Assembly (NCBI RefSeq): GCF_009767915.1
Contig: NZ_WSRP01000005.1
Location: forward strand, 1 to 64,000
Reading direction: 5' to 3'
DNA: 64,000 bases
From: Parasutterella muris
Lineage (GTDB): Bacteria > Pseudomonadota > Gammaproteobacteria > Burkholderiales > Burkholderiaceae_F
In this document: positions 44,094-52,549 of the stretch, piece by piece
Numbering within the stretch: position 1 is the first letter of the stretch
Layout: each line of letters starts with the position of its first letter
Position numbers and translations under genes: made by a program
Notes under the pieces: model-generated
What the model was told of the DNA's origin: nothing
Seen by the model: only the letters and a program-made list of their open reading frames with translations
The model's database searches: none

Positions 44094-45026
44094 ATGAGAA
44101 TTCTTCTTCCGATTGATGGAAGTATCTATAGCGATAGAGCAATTGAATATATCTGTAATAGAAGCGCACTCAGAGAAAAAACAAATACTCTTTATCTTCT
44201 GAATGTCCAGAAAAAGGTTCCGGCTAAGGCTGCTCAGATAATCGAAAAAAATGAACTAGAAGGAATTCTCGACGATGCCGCAAAAGAAGTTCTTCGTCCT
44301 GCAAAGAAAGCACTTGAAGCTGCCGGTTATAAAGTAAAGACTAAAGTTGCATACGGTAAGGCGACAAATCGCATCGTTGAGTATGCAAAAGAAATCAAAG
44401 CGAATTTAATCGTTATGGGCTCGCACGGGCGCACACCGGTAAAAAATGTTCTTTTTGGATCAAAGACATCCGCTGTGATTGCAAGCTGTAAGATTCCGAT
44501 GCTGGTGATTCGTCATAAATTCAAAGATGAACCCGGAGCGATGCAGGTCGGCGTCTGCCTCGACGGATCGGAATACTCTCAGTCGGTAATGAATTATATT
44601 ATCGATAACTTACCCCTCTTTGGAAAAGAACCGACTTTCCATCTGGTGAATGTCGTGACTCCGTACAGCGGAATTTTGATGCCCGGTGTTTCAGCGTTTG
44701 GCGGACCTGCAATGACGGCAAAAGAATTTGAGTCTGAGCAGCGCAGTCCTTTTGTGGATGCAGCTAAGCCCTTCTACAATAAATTGAGATCCGAGGGATA
44801 CAATGTTGTGATTGCTGAACTTAAAGGAGATCCGTCAGAAGAAATTTCCAAGTATGCCGATGAGAAAAAACTCGGACTTCTGGTCATGGGTACGCATGGC
44901 GGCGGAATGATTCGAATCATGATGGTCGGATCGACAACAATGCGTGTTGCATGTATGACAGATCTTCCGATTCTGCTGATTCACAAAGAGAGTGTGTCTA
45001 AAAAATCAAAAACGGATAAAAAGTAA
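44094..45026 (+). CDS. Tandem universal stress protein
   Basis: The 310-residue protein consists of two UspA domains. The first (about residues 1-141) has ILLPIDGSIYSDRA and the nucleotide-binding VMGSHGRTPVKNVLFGSKTS; the second (about 150-300) has VGVCLDGSEYSQ and VMGTHGGGMIRIMMVGSTT. Both halves have a Gly-rich ATP-type loop (the second is changed to GTHGGGM). Such tandem proteins act in stress survival. A strong ribosome site AAAGGAGGG precedes the ATG. Confidence 0.9.
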   Translation: MRILLPIDGSIYSDRAIEYICNRSALREKTNTLYLLNVQKKVPAKAAQIIEKNELEGILDDAAKEVLRPAKKALEAAGYKVKTKVAYGKATNRIVEYAKEIKANLIVMGSHGRTPVKNVLFGSKTSAVIASCKIPMLVIRHKFKDEPGAMQVGVCLDGSEYSQSVMNYIIDNLPLFGKEPTFHLVNVVTPYSGILMPGVSAFGGPAMTAKEFESEQRSPFVDAAKPFYNKLRSEGYNVVIAELKGDPSEEISKYADEKKLGLLVMGTHGGGMIRIMMVGSTTMRVACMTDLPILLIHKESVSKKSKTDKK

Positions 45027-45050
45027 ATCTACACGAACTTTTAGGAAATA

Positions 45051-45086
45051 AAATTTAAGGCCGCATTTGTTTGCGGCCTTAAATTT
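45051..45086. terminator. Bidirectional terminator
   Basis: AAATTTAAGGCCGC and GCGGCCTTAAATTT are exact complements with T-rich and A-rich flanks between convergent genes. Confidence 0.9.
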
Positions 45087-45097
45087 ATTTCGATAAA

Positions 45098-45937
45098 TCA
45101 GAGATCTAAAAGTCTTTCTTCGCCACAGTAAATATTGGCCCTACCTTCTCGGCAGAAAGCGCAAAGTGTCAGTCCGCATTCTTTAGCCAGCGATAAAGCG
45201 CGATTTGTCGGAGCCGAAACCGCAAATAAAATTTCCACGCCGCAGACTGCCGCTTTCTGAACCATTTCATAGGAAGCGCGTGAACTCATGAAAATCACAC
45301 ACTCCTTCCAGCCCAATTTTGCGCGTAAGCCAAGTAGTTTGTCCATTGCAACATGCCGACCAACATCTTCCGCTCCTCCGAGAAAATTTCCCTCATAGTC
45401 GAACGCCATCATGGCATGAGTGCTTCCGGTTTTCGCTCCGATTTTCTGAACTTCACGGAATTTTTCCATGGCGCTTGAGTAGCGGCTCATACGAAAATAT
45501 GCGGAATGCGCGAGTTTTTCGACCGGCAGATTGACGGCTTCTAAACTTTCAACACCGCATATGCCGCATCCGGTTCTTCCAACCATGGAACGGCGATGGT
45601 CTTTAAGTTTAAAAAAGCAGCGCGGAGAGATTTCAAGATCCACGATATAGCCGCATGAGCACCCCTCATGAACGGAAATATCATAGATATGAGAAATATC
45701 TGGAATAATCTTCTCGGATAGAGAAAATCCAATCGCGAACTCCTCGAGCATGTCGGGACTCGCCATCATGACAACATGAGAAATACCGTTGTAAACCAAA
45801 GAGATAGGAACCTCTTCCGCAACGTGATCTTCTTCGCGTTTGCCGCTGGGCCAGCGGATAATCGGAACGGGCCGGCTCGGCGGAACAAGTACTGTTTCTT
45901 CCGGATCGGCTTCGTTCATTGTTGGTTCATTTGACAT
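45098..45937 (-). CDS. fdhD: Formate dehydrogenase accessory sulfurtransferase FdhD
   Basis: FdhD carries sulfur from IscS to the molybdenum cofactor of formate dehydrogenase. The 279-residue protein contains the two reactive cysteines in RTGCGICG and the fold landmarks EEVPISLVYNG, SSRASYEMVQKAA and CFCREGR-like end. The start at 45937 overlaps the preceding gene by 22 bases; a later Met at 45919 would overlap by only ATGA and is also possible. Together with moaA it implies a molybdoenzyme in the cell, although no structural formate dehydrogenase gene is in the window. Confidence 0.93.
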   Translation of the reverse strand: MSNEPTMNEADPEETVLVPPSRPVPIIRWPSGKREEDHVAEEVPISLVYNGISHVVMMASPDMLEEFAIGFSLSEKIIPDISHIYDISVHEGCSCGYIVDLEISPRCFFKLKDHRRSMVGRTGCGICGVESLEAVNLPVEKLAHSAYFRMSRYSSAMEKFREVQKIGAKTGSTHAMMAFDYEGNFLGGAEDVGRHVAMDKLLGLRAKLGWKECVIFMSSRASYEMVQKAAVCGVEILFAVSAPTNRALSLAKECGLTLCAFCREGRANIYCGEERLLDL

Positions 45938-46545
45938 GTACTGTTTTCTTTTTTCGCCAAAAAAGGTTCAGCCCCTTCAGCGGATAGTTGTTTAACGACA
46001 AAGACAATGATACCGAGAACTCTCCAGTCTCCGCTAGGCTGAATATACAAATTTGAGCGCTCTTTTGGCGTCTCTCCGTCATTGACAAAGCAGCGGATGG
46101 AGTAGCCGTTTGCTGTGTGAACGACGACCAAATCTCCCTGTTTCGGCTTTTGTGTGCGGTCGACGATAAGCAGGTCTCCGGCTTCGATGCCTTTTTCCTT
46201 CATTTCATCGTCATCGGCGATGCAGAACACCGTCTCTTCCGGATTTTTAATGAGGCAGCTCGATATCGGATCCCGCTCGTCGGATTTGAAATAGTTACCG
46301 ACGGAAGTCAGGCTGGCAAGACTTTCCGGATTCGGGATGACAGCGCATTTATCAGGAGATTTAATGATCTGCTCTCTTATCCAGGAAGAGCCTCCAAGCT
46401 TATGAAGCTTGGCAATGAGCGGCGCAGTCAGAACCACAGTGGTTACTTTTGCCGCCCCAGCATATGGTCCGGGTTTTCTGCCGGATCCGGCTCTTTTACC
46501 GCCCCAACCGTTCTTTGTCGTCTTGGCTGTAATTTCATTTTTCAT
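45916..46545 (-). CDS. LexA/UmuD-like S24 protein lacking the catalytic dyad
   Basis: The 209-residue protein has an N-terminal basic GWGGKRAGSGRKPG segment, then a module V.TT..L..KL.KLGGSSWIREQI (residues 34-60), and a C-terminal S24-type beta domain with GIEAGDLLIVDR. In LexA/UmuD the catalytic Ser sits in a GDSM/GMSM motif; here the aligned sequence is ADDDEM with Glu114 in its place, and the Lys is replaced near YSIRC (Arg151). So it should not self-cleave. It may bind DNA or partners without proteolysis. Its stop overlaps fdhD. The module recurs in the gene at 50572. Confidence 0.75.
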   Translation of the reverse strand: MKNEITAKTTKNGWGGKRAGSGRKPGPYAGAAKVTTVVLTAPLIAKLHKLGGSSWIREQIIKSPDKCAVIPNPESLASLTSVGNYFKSDERDPISSCLIKNPEETVFCIADDDEMKEKGIEAGDLLIVDRTQKPKQGDLVVVHTANGYSIRCFVNDGETPKERSNLYIQPSGDWRVLGIIVFVVKQLSAEGAEPFLAKKENSTCQMNQQ

Positions 46546-46604
46546 GGCTGTGGTCCTCCGAGCATCAGCTCATGATTAATGATAGTGATTTATTCGAACA
46601 AATG

Positions 46605-47219
46605 CTAATTTGTCTTCTTGTTTTGGACACGAGCGCAGGAAATTGCCTCTAAATTCTGGTAAACATCCACGAGAAGCCGAGTATCAATCATTGCGCCATG
46701 ATACTTTCTACAGGTTCTGTCGATATTGAAACGATCCAGAAGGGCGTCAAGTGAGTTTTTCTGCCCCGGGAATAAGGATCGGGCCATCTTTACCGTGCAT
46801 TTCAGGGAGCAGTCGGCTTCGGATAATGTCGGGAAGCCGTTCCTTTTCAATTCGGCATCAAGCATTGAGGAATCAAATGCCATATTGTGGGCGTACAGCT
46901 CCGCGCCCTCCAGAAAAAGGATGAGATCGTGTCCTATTTCTCTAAATGTCGGTTTATCCGCGAGAAATTTATTGTCCAACCCGTGAATTTTGCGGACGAA
47001 CCAAGGTACATCTCTCTGCGGATTGATATAGGCATGGTAATTTGCCACCTCCTTGAGGTGTTCATCAACTTCGATGCAGCAGACCTCCACAATGCGGTCG
47101 CTGTACTTATTCATGCCTGTGGTTTCAGTATCTAAAAAGATTCTGCGGCGGCGGTTTACTCCGCCCTTATTCTCTAAATCCATACGGAGCTGGCCGTCCT
47201 TTACTGTTTCTGTTGTCAT
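46605..47219 (-). CDS. DnaQ-like 3'-5' exonuclease
   Basis: The 204-residue protein carries the exonuclease motifs of the DNA polymerase III epsilon family: IFLDTETTGMN (Exo I, Asp/Glu), HNMAFDSSML (Exo II) and HGAMIDTRLLVD (Exo III, His-Asp). The ATG at 47219 is preferred over an upstream in-frame start because it overlaps the cadR stop by one base and fits the length of the domain. The protein is shorter than full DnaQ, as it lacks the long alpha-binding tail. It may be the true proofreading subunit or a related exonuclease. Confidence 0.85.
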   Translation of the reverse strand: MTTETVKDGQLRMDLENKGGVNRRRRIFLDTETTGMNKYSDRIVEVCCIEVDEHLKEVANYHAYINPQRDVPWFVRKIHGLDNKFLADKPTFREIGHDLILFLEGAELYAHNMAFDSSMLDAELKRNGFPTLSEADCSLKCTVKMARSLFPGQKNSLDALLDRFNIDRTCRKYHGAMIDTRLLVDVYQNLEAISCARVQNKKTN

Positions 47220-47620
47220 TATTCCGGCTGTTTTAACCCTTCGATAACCGCACACTTTCCATTTTCATGATCATCATGATGGCAATGCGCATGCAGTTTT
47301 TCGAGCTGCTGTTTGAGTTTAAGAAGTTCTTCGATTTTCTGGTCTATTGCTGTGAGATGATTCTCAATAATATTGTGCGCCTTAGAAAGCTCTTCACTTT
47401 TTGGAGAGTAAAGCTGAGAAACCAACAGTCTGATCTCCTCAAGCGAGATATCGAGCGCGCGGCAATGACGGATGAATGTCACTTGTTCTAAATGCTTATC
47501 GTTATAAATTCGATAGTTAGAAGAAGTGCGGGCCGGTTTCGGGAGGATTCCCTTTGCCTCATAAAACCGGATAGTTTCGACGGTACAACCGCTTAAATTG
47601 GCTAATTCACTTATCCGCAT
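47219..47620 (-). CDS. cadR: MerR-family cadmium-type regulator CadR
   Basis: The 133-residue MerR regulator has an N-terminal winged helix (RISELANLSGCTVETIRFYEAKGIL), a dimer helix and a C-terminal metal site with HCHHDDHENGKC, which with a Cys in the N-terminal region fits the CadR/PbrR type sensing Cd, Pb or Zn. It is divergent from the cation pump gene at 47692, and the region between them holds a MerR-type promoter. It is followed on its strand by the DnaQ-like gene with overlapping ends. Confidence 0.9.
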   Translation of the reverse strand: MRISELANLSGCTVETIRFYEAKGILPKPARTSSNYRIYNDKHLEQVTFIRHCRALDISLEEIRLLVSQLYSPKSEELSKAHNIIENHLTAIDQKIEELLKLKQQLEKLHAHCHHDDHENGKCAVIEGLKQPE

Positions 47621-47640
47621 AAATACCTATAAAAAATCAC

Positions 47641-47673
47641 TTGACTCTAAAGTAAGTTCAGGGTTTTTAATAT
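47641..47673 (+). promoter_or_regulatory. MerR-type promoter of the cadA pump gene
   Basis: TTGACT at 47641 and a TTAATA/TAATAT box near 47667-47673 are 20-21 bases apart, the stretched spacing of MerR promoters. The spacer holds an imperfect dyad CTCTAAAG...TTCAGGG. The first ATG of the pump follows within about 15-20 bases of the expected start point, so the leader is very short. Confidence 0.6.
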
Positions 47674-47691
47674 GCGTATGTTATCAAATTG

Positions 47692-50511
47692 ATGGATAAA
47701 AAAATGCCTCTAACAAACAATGACAAAAATCCGGCACAGAGTCTGAGTGAAAGCAGTTCACTTCAGAACGAGGCGGAGAAAGCGACTCAATCCTCCATCG
47801 CGCATGACCACGAAAAGGAACATGACCACTGCTGCTGCGGCCACGATCATGACCACGCTGAAAAGGAACATGATCACTGCTGCTGCGGTCACGATCATGA
47901 GCACGCCGAAAAGGAACATGACCACTGCTGCTGCGGTCACGATCATGAGCACGCCGAAAAGGAACATGACCACTGCTGCTGCGGTCACGATCACGACCAC
48001 GCTGAAAAGGAACATGATCACTGCTGCTGCGGTCACGATCACGAGCAGGCAAAAAAAGAACATGACCACTGCTGCTGCGGACATGATCATGAGCACGCAG
48101 AAAAAGCGCATGATCACTGCCGCGGCCATGATCATGGCGGACATGATCACGGTCACTGCGGCTGCGGACATGACCACTCTCATGTCGAAAATAGTATGGA
48201 TACCGACTGGGATGTCTCAGGCGTCACTCCGGATCAATACCGCCTCCTTTTCTCTGTACTCGGCGGTCTGGCCGGCGTTAAGGATGTCGGCCTCAATCCG
48301 GACGGCCTCAGAATTATCCATACGCCGGAAGCGCTGCCCTCAATCGAAAAAGCATTTCAGGCAAACGGTCTTAAACTGAAGCGAAACGTCGATCAGACAA
48401 AAGAGACCTCTCAGATTCATATCGCTCAAATGGATTGCCCGACGGAAGAAGGCTTAATTCGACAAAAATTGGGCAAAATGAAGGGCGTCGGCGGTCTCCA
48501 GTTCAATCTGATGAACCGTGTTCTGACGGTTTCTTATCCACCCGGAACTCTGCCGGAAATTCTAGCGGCCATTAGATCTTTGGACTACACGCCCGAAGTG
48601 ATTGACGGAAAAAAGACCCAGGCTCTGTCTGAATTTAAACCGACTCAGATTCCCTGGTGGAGATATATTCTTGCTATCGTGGTCGCTGCCGGCTCCGAAG
48701 TATCGGAACTTCTCGGCGCAAACGAATACCTGACGCTCGCACTCGCCATTATCGCGATCGTTATGGTGGGACTCGGGACCTACAAGAAAGGCATTATCGC
48801 CATCCGAAATTTCAACTTCAATATGAACGCCCTGATGTCCGTGGCGGTCACCGGCGCTCTTATCATCGGTTCTTGGCCGGAAGCCGCTATGGTCATGGTG
48901 CTTTTCGAATTGTCTGAAGCGATCGAACAGCTCTCTCTGGATAAGGCCAGAGGCGCAATCCGCTCGCTCCTTTCCTTAGCGCCTCAGACCGCAAACGTCC
49001 TGAAAAACGGTAAGGTTGTTGAAATTCCGGCTAATGAAGTCAAGGTCGGAGACGAGCTGCGCGTCATGCCCGGTGAGCGTCTTGCCGTGGACGGCGTCGT
49101 CGTCAAAGGATCAACCTCCATCGACCAGTCCCCGATTACGGGCGAAAGTATGCCGGTTGAAAAGAACCCGGGCGATCAGGTTTTTGCAGGCACGATCAAT
49201 AAGAACGGAGAAATTCTCTACAGAGCGGAATCTTCTGTGGCGGATTCTATGCCTTCGCGCATTATCTCTGCCATCGAGTCGGCTCAAAGCTCAAGAGCTC
49301 CGACACAGCGCTTTGTCGATAAATTCGCCAAAATCTATACACCGACCGTTTTCGTTATTGCGCTGTTCTGCGCGATCGTGCCCCCGCTTTTCTTCCAGCA
49401 GGATTGGCTCGAGTGGATCTATAAGGGGCTCACGCTGCTTGTGATCGCCTGCCCCTGCGCTTTGGTGATTTCAACCCCGGTCACCATTGTTTCTGGTCTT
49501 GCCGCAGCCGCCAGACGCGGCATCCTAATCAAGGGCGGTGTCTACCTCGAAAAAGGCAGAACCCTGAAGAGCGTCGCCTTCGATAAAACCGGTACGCTTA
49601 CCAAAGGCAAACCTTCGGTTCTGGTTTATGAGACCGTAGATCTGAATGCGGATTCAGCAGCAATTCTTAAACTAGCTGCGGCGCTTGCTTACCGCAACGA
49701 TCATCCGGTCAGCAAGGCGGTGGCGGAACTTGCGGCTTCCAAGGCGATTCCGCGTGAGGATGTCTCCGAAGTACACGGTTTCTTCGCGGTCCCCGGACAG
49801 GGGGTTGTCGGAGAAATCGACGGCACGGAATATTACCTCGGCAACATTAAAGGACTCGATCGCTATCTGCTTCAAAGCCAGATGGTCCGTGATAAGGTCT
49901 CTGTGCTCGCAAACAACGGATGCTCTCCTCTGATCCTTGCCTCTTCTAAGAAAGTACTGGCTTATTTCGGCGTCGCCGATTCGATTAAGGAAACTTCGCC
50001 TGAAGCGCTGAAGAGCCTTAAGGAGCTTGGTATTAAGACAATCATGCTGACCGGAGATAACGATAAAGCGGCTAAAGCGGTTGGCAGCAAGGTCGGAGTA
50101 GACCGTGTCAATGGAAATCTTCTTCCGGAAGAAAAACAGCAGCTTGTCCAGCAGATTGCTAAGAAAGAGCCTGTCGGTATGGTCGGCGACGGTATTAATG
50201 ATGCTCCTGCCCTGGCCCGAGCCGACATCGGCTTCGCAATGGGCGCCGCCGGTACCGATACCGCGATCGAAACTGCGGACGTCGCACTGATGGACGACGA
50301 TCTGCGCAAACTGCCGGAATTTATCCGTCTTTCCAAACGGACCTACGCTCTGCTGATGCAGAACATCGCTATCGCGCTCGGCATTAAGTTTGTATTCTTT
50401 ATCCTGACGCTTGTCGGAATCGGAACAATGTGGATGGCGGTATTTGCCGATACCGGAACTTGTCTGATTGTTGTCGCTAACGGAATGAGAATGCTTCGCT
50501 GGCGCGGTTAA
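47692..50511 (+). CDS. cadA: P1B-type heavy-metal ATPase with His/Cys repeat tail
   Basis: A 939-residue P-type ATPase, probably exporting Zn, Cd or Pb. Residues 41-136 are six units of 16 residues (EKEHDHCCCGHDH...) plus a degraded seventh up to about 165, each rich in His and Cys. A degenerate fold lies at about 173-235, then an HMA domain near 240-300 with MDCPTEE. The ATPase core has TGES near residue 482, CPCALVIS near 586, DKTGTLT near 630 and GDGINDAPALARADI near 832. The helix-8 segment FADTGTC with Asp is typical of the Zn/Cd class. It is controlled by the divergent cadR. Terminator at 50528-50554. Confidence 0.94.
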   Translation: MDKKMPLTNNDKNPAQSLSESSSLQNEAEKATQSSIAHDHEKEHDHCCCGHDHDHAEKEHDHCCCGHDHEHAEKEHDHCCCGHDHEHAEKEHDHCCCGHDHDHAEKEHDHCCCGHDHEQAKKEHDHCCCGHDHEHAEKAHDHCRGHDHGGHDHGHCGCGHDHSHVENSMDTDWDVSGVTPDQYRLLFSVLGGLAGVKDVGLNPDGLRIIHTPEALPSIEKAFQANGLKLKRNVDQTKETSQIHIAQMDCPTEEGLIRQKLGKMKGVGGLQFNLMNRVLTVSYPPGTLPEILAAIRSLDYTPEVIDGKKTQALSEFKPTQIPWWRYILAIVVAAGSEVSELLGANEYLTLALAIIAIVMVGLGTYKKGIIAIRNFNFNMNALMSVAVTGALIIGSWPEAAMVMVLFELSEAIEQLSLDKARGAIRSLLSLAPQTANVLKNGKVVEIPANEVKVGDELRVMPGERLAVDGVVVKGSTSIDQSPITGESMPVEKNPGDQVFAGTINKNGEILYRAESSVADSMPSRIISAIESAQSSRAPTQRFVDKFAKIYTPTVFVIALFCAIVPPLFFQQDWLEWIYKGLTLLVIACPCALVISTPVTIVSGLAAAARRGILIKGGVYLEKGRTLKSVAFDKTGTLTKGKPSVLVYETVDLNADSAAILKLAAALAYRNDHPVSKAVAELAASKAIPREDVSEVHGFFAVPGQGVVGEIDGTEYYLGNIKGLDRYLLQSQMVRDKVSVLANNGCSPLILASSKKVLAYFGVADSIKETSPEALKSLKELGIKTIMLTGDNDKAAKAVGSKVGVDRVNGNLLPEEKQQLVQQIAKKEPVGMVGDGINDAPALARADIGFAMGAAGTDTAIETADVALMDDDLRKLPEFIRLSKRTYALLMQNIAIALGIKFVFFILTLVGIGTMWMAVFADTGTCLIVVANGMRMLRWRG
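47812..48099 (+). repeat. Six tandem 48-bp repeats in cadA
   Basis: Unit starts at 47812, 47860, 47908, 47956, 48004 and 48052, with a degraded seventh at 48100. The unit begins GAAAAGGAACATGA. Each encodes 16 residues with the core HDHCCCGHDH. Base changes between units are mainly synonymous or D/E. Confidence 0.93.
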
Positions 50512-50527
50512 CCGCCCATAGGCGCAC

Positions 50528-50554
50528 AAAAGGCCGCCAATTTGGCGGCCTTTT
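50528..50554. terminator. Terminator after cadA, shared with the opposite gene
   Basis: AAAAGGCCGCCAA pairs with TTGGCGGCCTTTT, symmetric in both directions. Confidence 0.88.
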
Positions 50555-50571
50555 GCTTAGACGGAAATCAA

Positions 50572-51036
50572 TCAGAGTTCGCCGATACGCGCCATTCTGA
50601 TCTGATTGCGGATCCAGGAGGAGCCGCCAAGCAGCTTGAGCTTGTCCTTTTCTTCCTGTCTTAAAAGAATTGTCGTTCTGACAAGCGGTTTGTCATCGAG
50701 CGCCGGACGGCCTCTTTTGGCAATTGCCCACTGCAGAGATAAAGAGCTTTCCAAGTCTCCTTTGTTCTCCTCTTCTCTGTGGAGGAAAGCCGCCAATCGA
50801 AGAATGTCGTCTTTCAGCTGAACCAGAGCGTCTTTGAAGTTCTCATTTTCTTTGGTTGTGTTGGAGGGAACATCGATCGGGAAAATTTCTTTCTCAGTTA
50901 CCTTGGCGGATCCGAAGCAGCCGGCCTGTGTAAAGAAATAGGCATAGTAGAAACGGTCCTCACCGATATAGTCATTGTCATTGCGGCGAAGTTCGACTCG
51001 GACGTCGACGATGTTTTTCTTGAGCGTTACAGTCAT
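50572..51036 (-). CDS. Hypothetical protein with GGSSWIR module
   Basis: A 154-residue protein unknown to me. Residues 1-100 look like an alpha/beta domain without motifs. Residues 109-146 (KRGRP...LVRTTILLRQEEKDKLKLL then GGSSWIRNQI) match a module in the S24-like protein at 45916 (GRKPG...KVTTVVL...KLHKLGGSSWIREQI). The beta strand plus helix resembles a ribbon-helix-helix DNA-binding unit after a basic GRP linker. A strong GGAGG ribosome site precedes the start. The two genes lie on either side of cadR-cadA. Function unknown. Confidence 0.72.
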   Translation of the reverse strand: MTVTLKKNIVDVRVELRRNDNDYIGEDRFYYAYFFTQAGCFGSAKVTEKEIFPIDVPSNTTKENENFKDALVQLKDDILRLAAFLHREEENKGDLESSLSLQWAIAKRGRPALDDKPLVRTTILLRQEEKDKLKLLGGSSWIRNQIRMARIGEL

Positions 51037-51233
51037 GATGTGAACCTCCTTACGTGTTCAGTCAGTAATTTGATATGTACATAATAATATTGTCCATATT
51101 AAAATGAAATAGATATGTATTTAAATAATGTATTTAAATGTAAATTTAGTACTTATTCCGTGCGCACGATTTCAGCAGTGAAAGAGAAAAGTATTTAGAA
51201 TTCACGGGTTAAAGGATAAACCGAGCATATTGA

Positions 51234-52205
51234 ATGGCACAGTTGACAGCGGCACCGATGGAAGGTTTGACCGGTGCGGTATACCGAAAGCTTCATCACC
51301 GATTTTTTGGCGGTGCGGATGCCTATTACATTCCCTTTGTAACGCCGACCGTAGAGCCGAAATTTACCGATCGGCAGTTAAGGGAGCTGGCACCTGAAGT
51401 CAACAGTGGTATTCCGGTGGTTCCCCAGCTCCTTTCCAATCGCTCGGCGGACTTCATTTGGGCTGCTAAAGCGCTCGGCGAGATGGGCTACTCTGAAGTC
51501 AATCTCAACCTCGGCTGCCCCGCAGGCACAGTTGTCGCTAAGGGCAAAGGCAGTGGTTTTCTGAAAGATCTTTACGGATTGGAAAAATTTCTGTATGAGG
51601 TCTTTAGCGCCGATATCCCTGTGCCGATTTCCATTAAAACCCGCCTCGGCTGGTCAGATACCGCTGAATTTGAAGATATTCTGAAGCTCTACCGAAAGTA
51701 TCCGCTCTCGGAACTGATTGTTCATATGCGTCTCAAGACCGATCAATACAAAGGAGACGCGCGGACTCAGGTGCTTTTAAACGCGCTTGACGAGATTCCC
51801 TTCCCGCTCGGTGTGAACGGCGATTTGGTTACAGAGGCGGATTTAAAACAAGCCGATGAACGCTTTAGACATCCGCATCAGCTGATGGTGGGAAGAGCGC
51901 TTATGGCCGATCCCGCCCTCTTTCGTAAATTTAAAGGAGGAAAGCCCGCCTCAGCTGAAGAAATTCGACAATTCTCCAAAGCCCTTTATGACGGCTACAC
52001 AGAAGCCTTCGGCAGCCGCAAAAACGCAATGATGAGAATGAAGGAATATTGGTTCTTCCAATCCTGTCTCTTCGAAGAGAATCCTTCAGCCTTTAAGCGG
52101 ATATTCAAAAGCCGCGAAGAAGCGGACTTCAGCGCGGCTTTGGATGAAATTATGAGCGGCGGCCTCCTCAGAGACGCCAGATTCGGCTGGAAGAAGCCTC
52201 TTTAG
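51234..52205 (+). CDS. tRNA-dihydrouridine synthase
   Basis: The FMN enzyme reduces uridine to dihydrouridine in tRNA. The 323-residue protein has the N-terminal LTAAPMEGLT, the catalytic-cysteine region NLNLGCPAGTVVAKGKGSG, the FMN/phosphate region PISIKTRLGW, and VNGDLVTEADL with HQLMVGRALMADP. It belongs to the Dus family, but which tRNA position it modifies (DusA, B or C) is not clear. It is convergent with the thioredoxin gene, whose stop it overlaps by four bases. Confidence 0.93.
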   Translation: MAQLTAAPMEGLTGAVYRKLHHRFFGGADAYYIPFVTPTVEPKFTDRQLRELAPEVNSGIPVVPQLLSNRSADFIWAAKALGEMGYSEVNLNLGCPAGTVVAKGKGSGFLKDLYGLEKFLYEVFSADIPVPISIKTRLGWSDTAEFEDILKLYRKYPLSELIVHMRLKTDQYKGDARTQVLLNALDEIPFPLGVNGDLVTEADLKQADERFRHPHQLMVGRALMADPALFRKFKGGKPASAEEIRQFSKALYDGYTEAFGSRKNAMMRMKEYWFFQSCLFEENPSAFKRIFKSREEADFSAALDEIMSGGLLRDARFGWKKPL

Positions 52206-52540
52206 AATGTTAGAGCTTTCTGAACAAATTCTTCAAAGAGCTTGACGTTCTTCGGTTCAACCAGAGTGTCAAGGATCTCGCCCTTGCGCAGGACGATTAA
52301 AGTCGGAATGTGACGAACTTTAAATTTGCTGTTTAATCCGGCTTCTTTATCAAAGTCGCAGTGAGCAAACTGAAGCTTGTCGCTGTATTTTTCAGCAAAT
52401 TCCATAAACATCGGCTGAATGCGGCGGCAGTCAATGCACCAGGGCACGCCGATGGCCAGAAGAACGGTCTTCGGACAGTTCACCACTGTTTCGTCATAAT
52501 TGGCTTCAGTCACGTCAACGATAAATTTAGAGTCACTCAT
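52202..52540 (-). CDS. Thioredoxin-like protein with WCIDC active site
   Basis: The 112-residue protein has a thioredoxin fold with the redox motif WCIDC in place of the usual WCGPC, and a cis-proline in RHIPTLIVL. The change in the two middle residues alters redox potential, so it may act as a specialised thiol oxidoreductase or reductant. It lies 10 bases after the gltS stop (which precedes it on the minus strand) and may be transcribed with gltS. Confidence 0.88.
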   Translation of the reverse strand: MSDSKFIVDVTEANYDETVVNCPKTVLLAIGVPWCIDCRRIQPMFMEFAEKYSDKLQFAHCDFDKEAGLNSKFKVRHIPTLIVLRKGEILDTLVEPKNVKLFEEFVQKALTF

Positions 52541-52549
52541 TTGGATTCC

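Noticed and set aside
47758-48379. Long open frames on both strands across the cadA repeat region
   Set aside because: They are alternate-frame products of the 48-bp repeats (Met/Thr/Ala- and Arg/Asp-rich) with no independent start or family; the cadA frame has all motifs.
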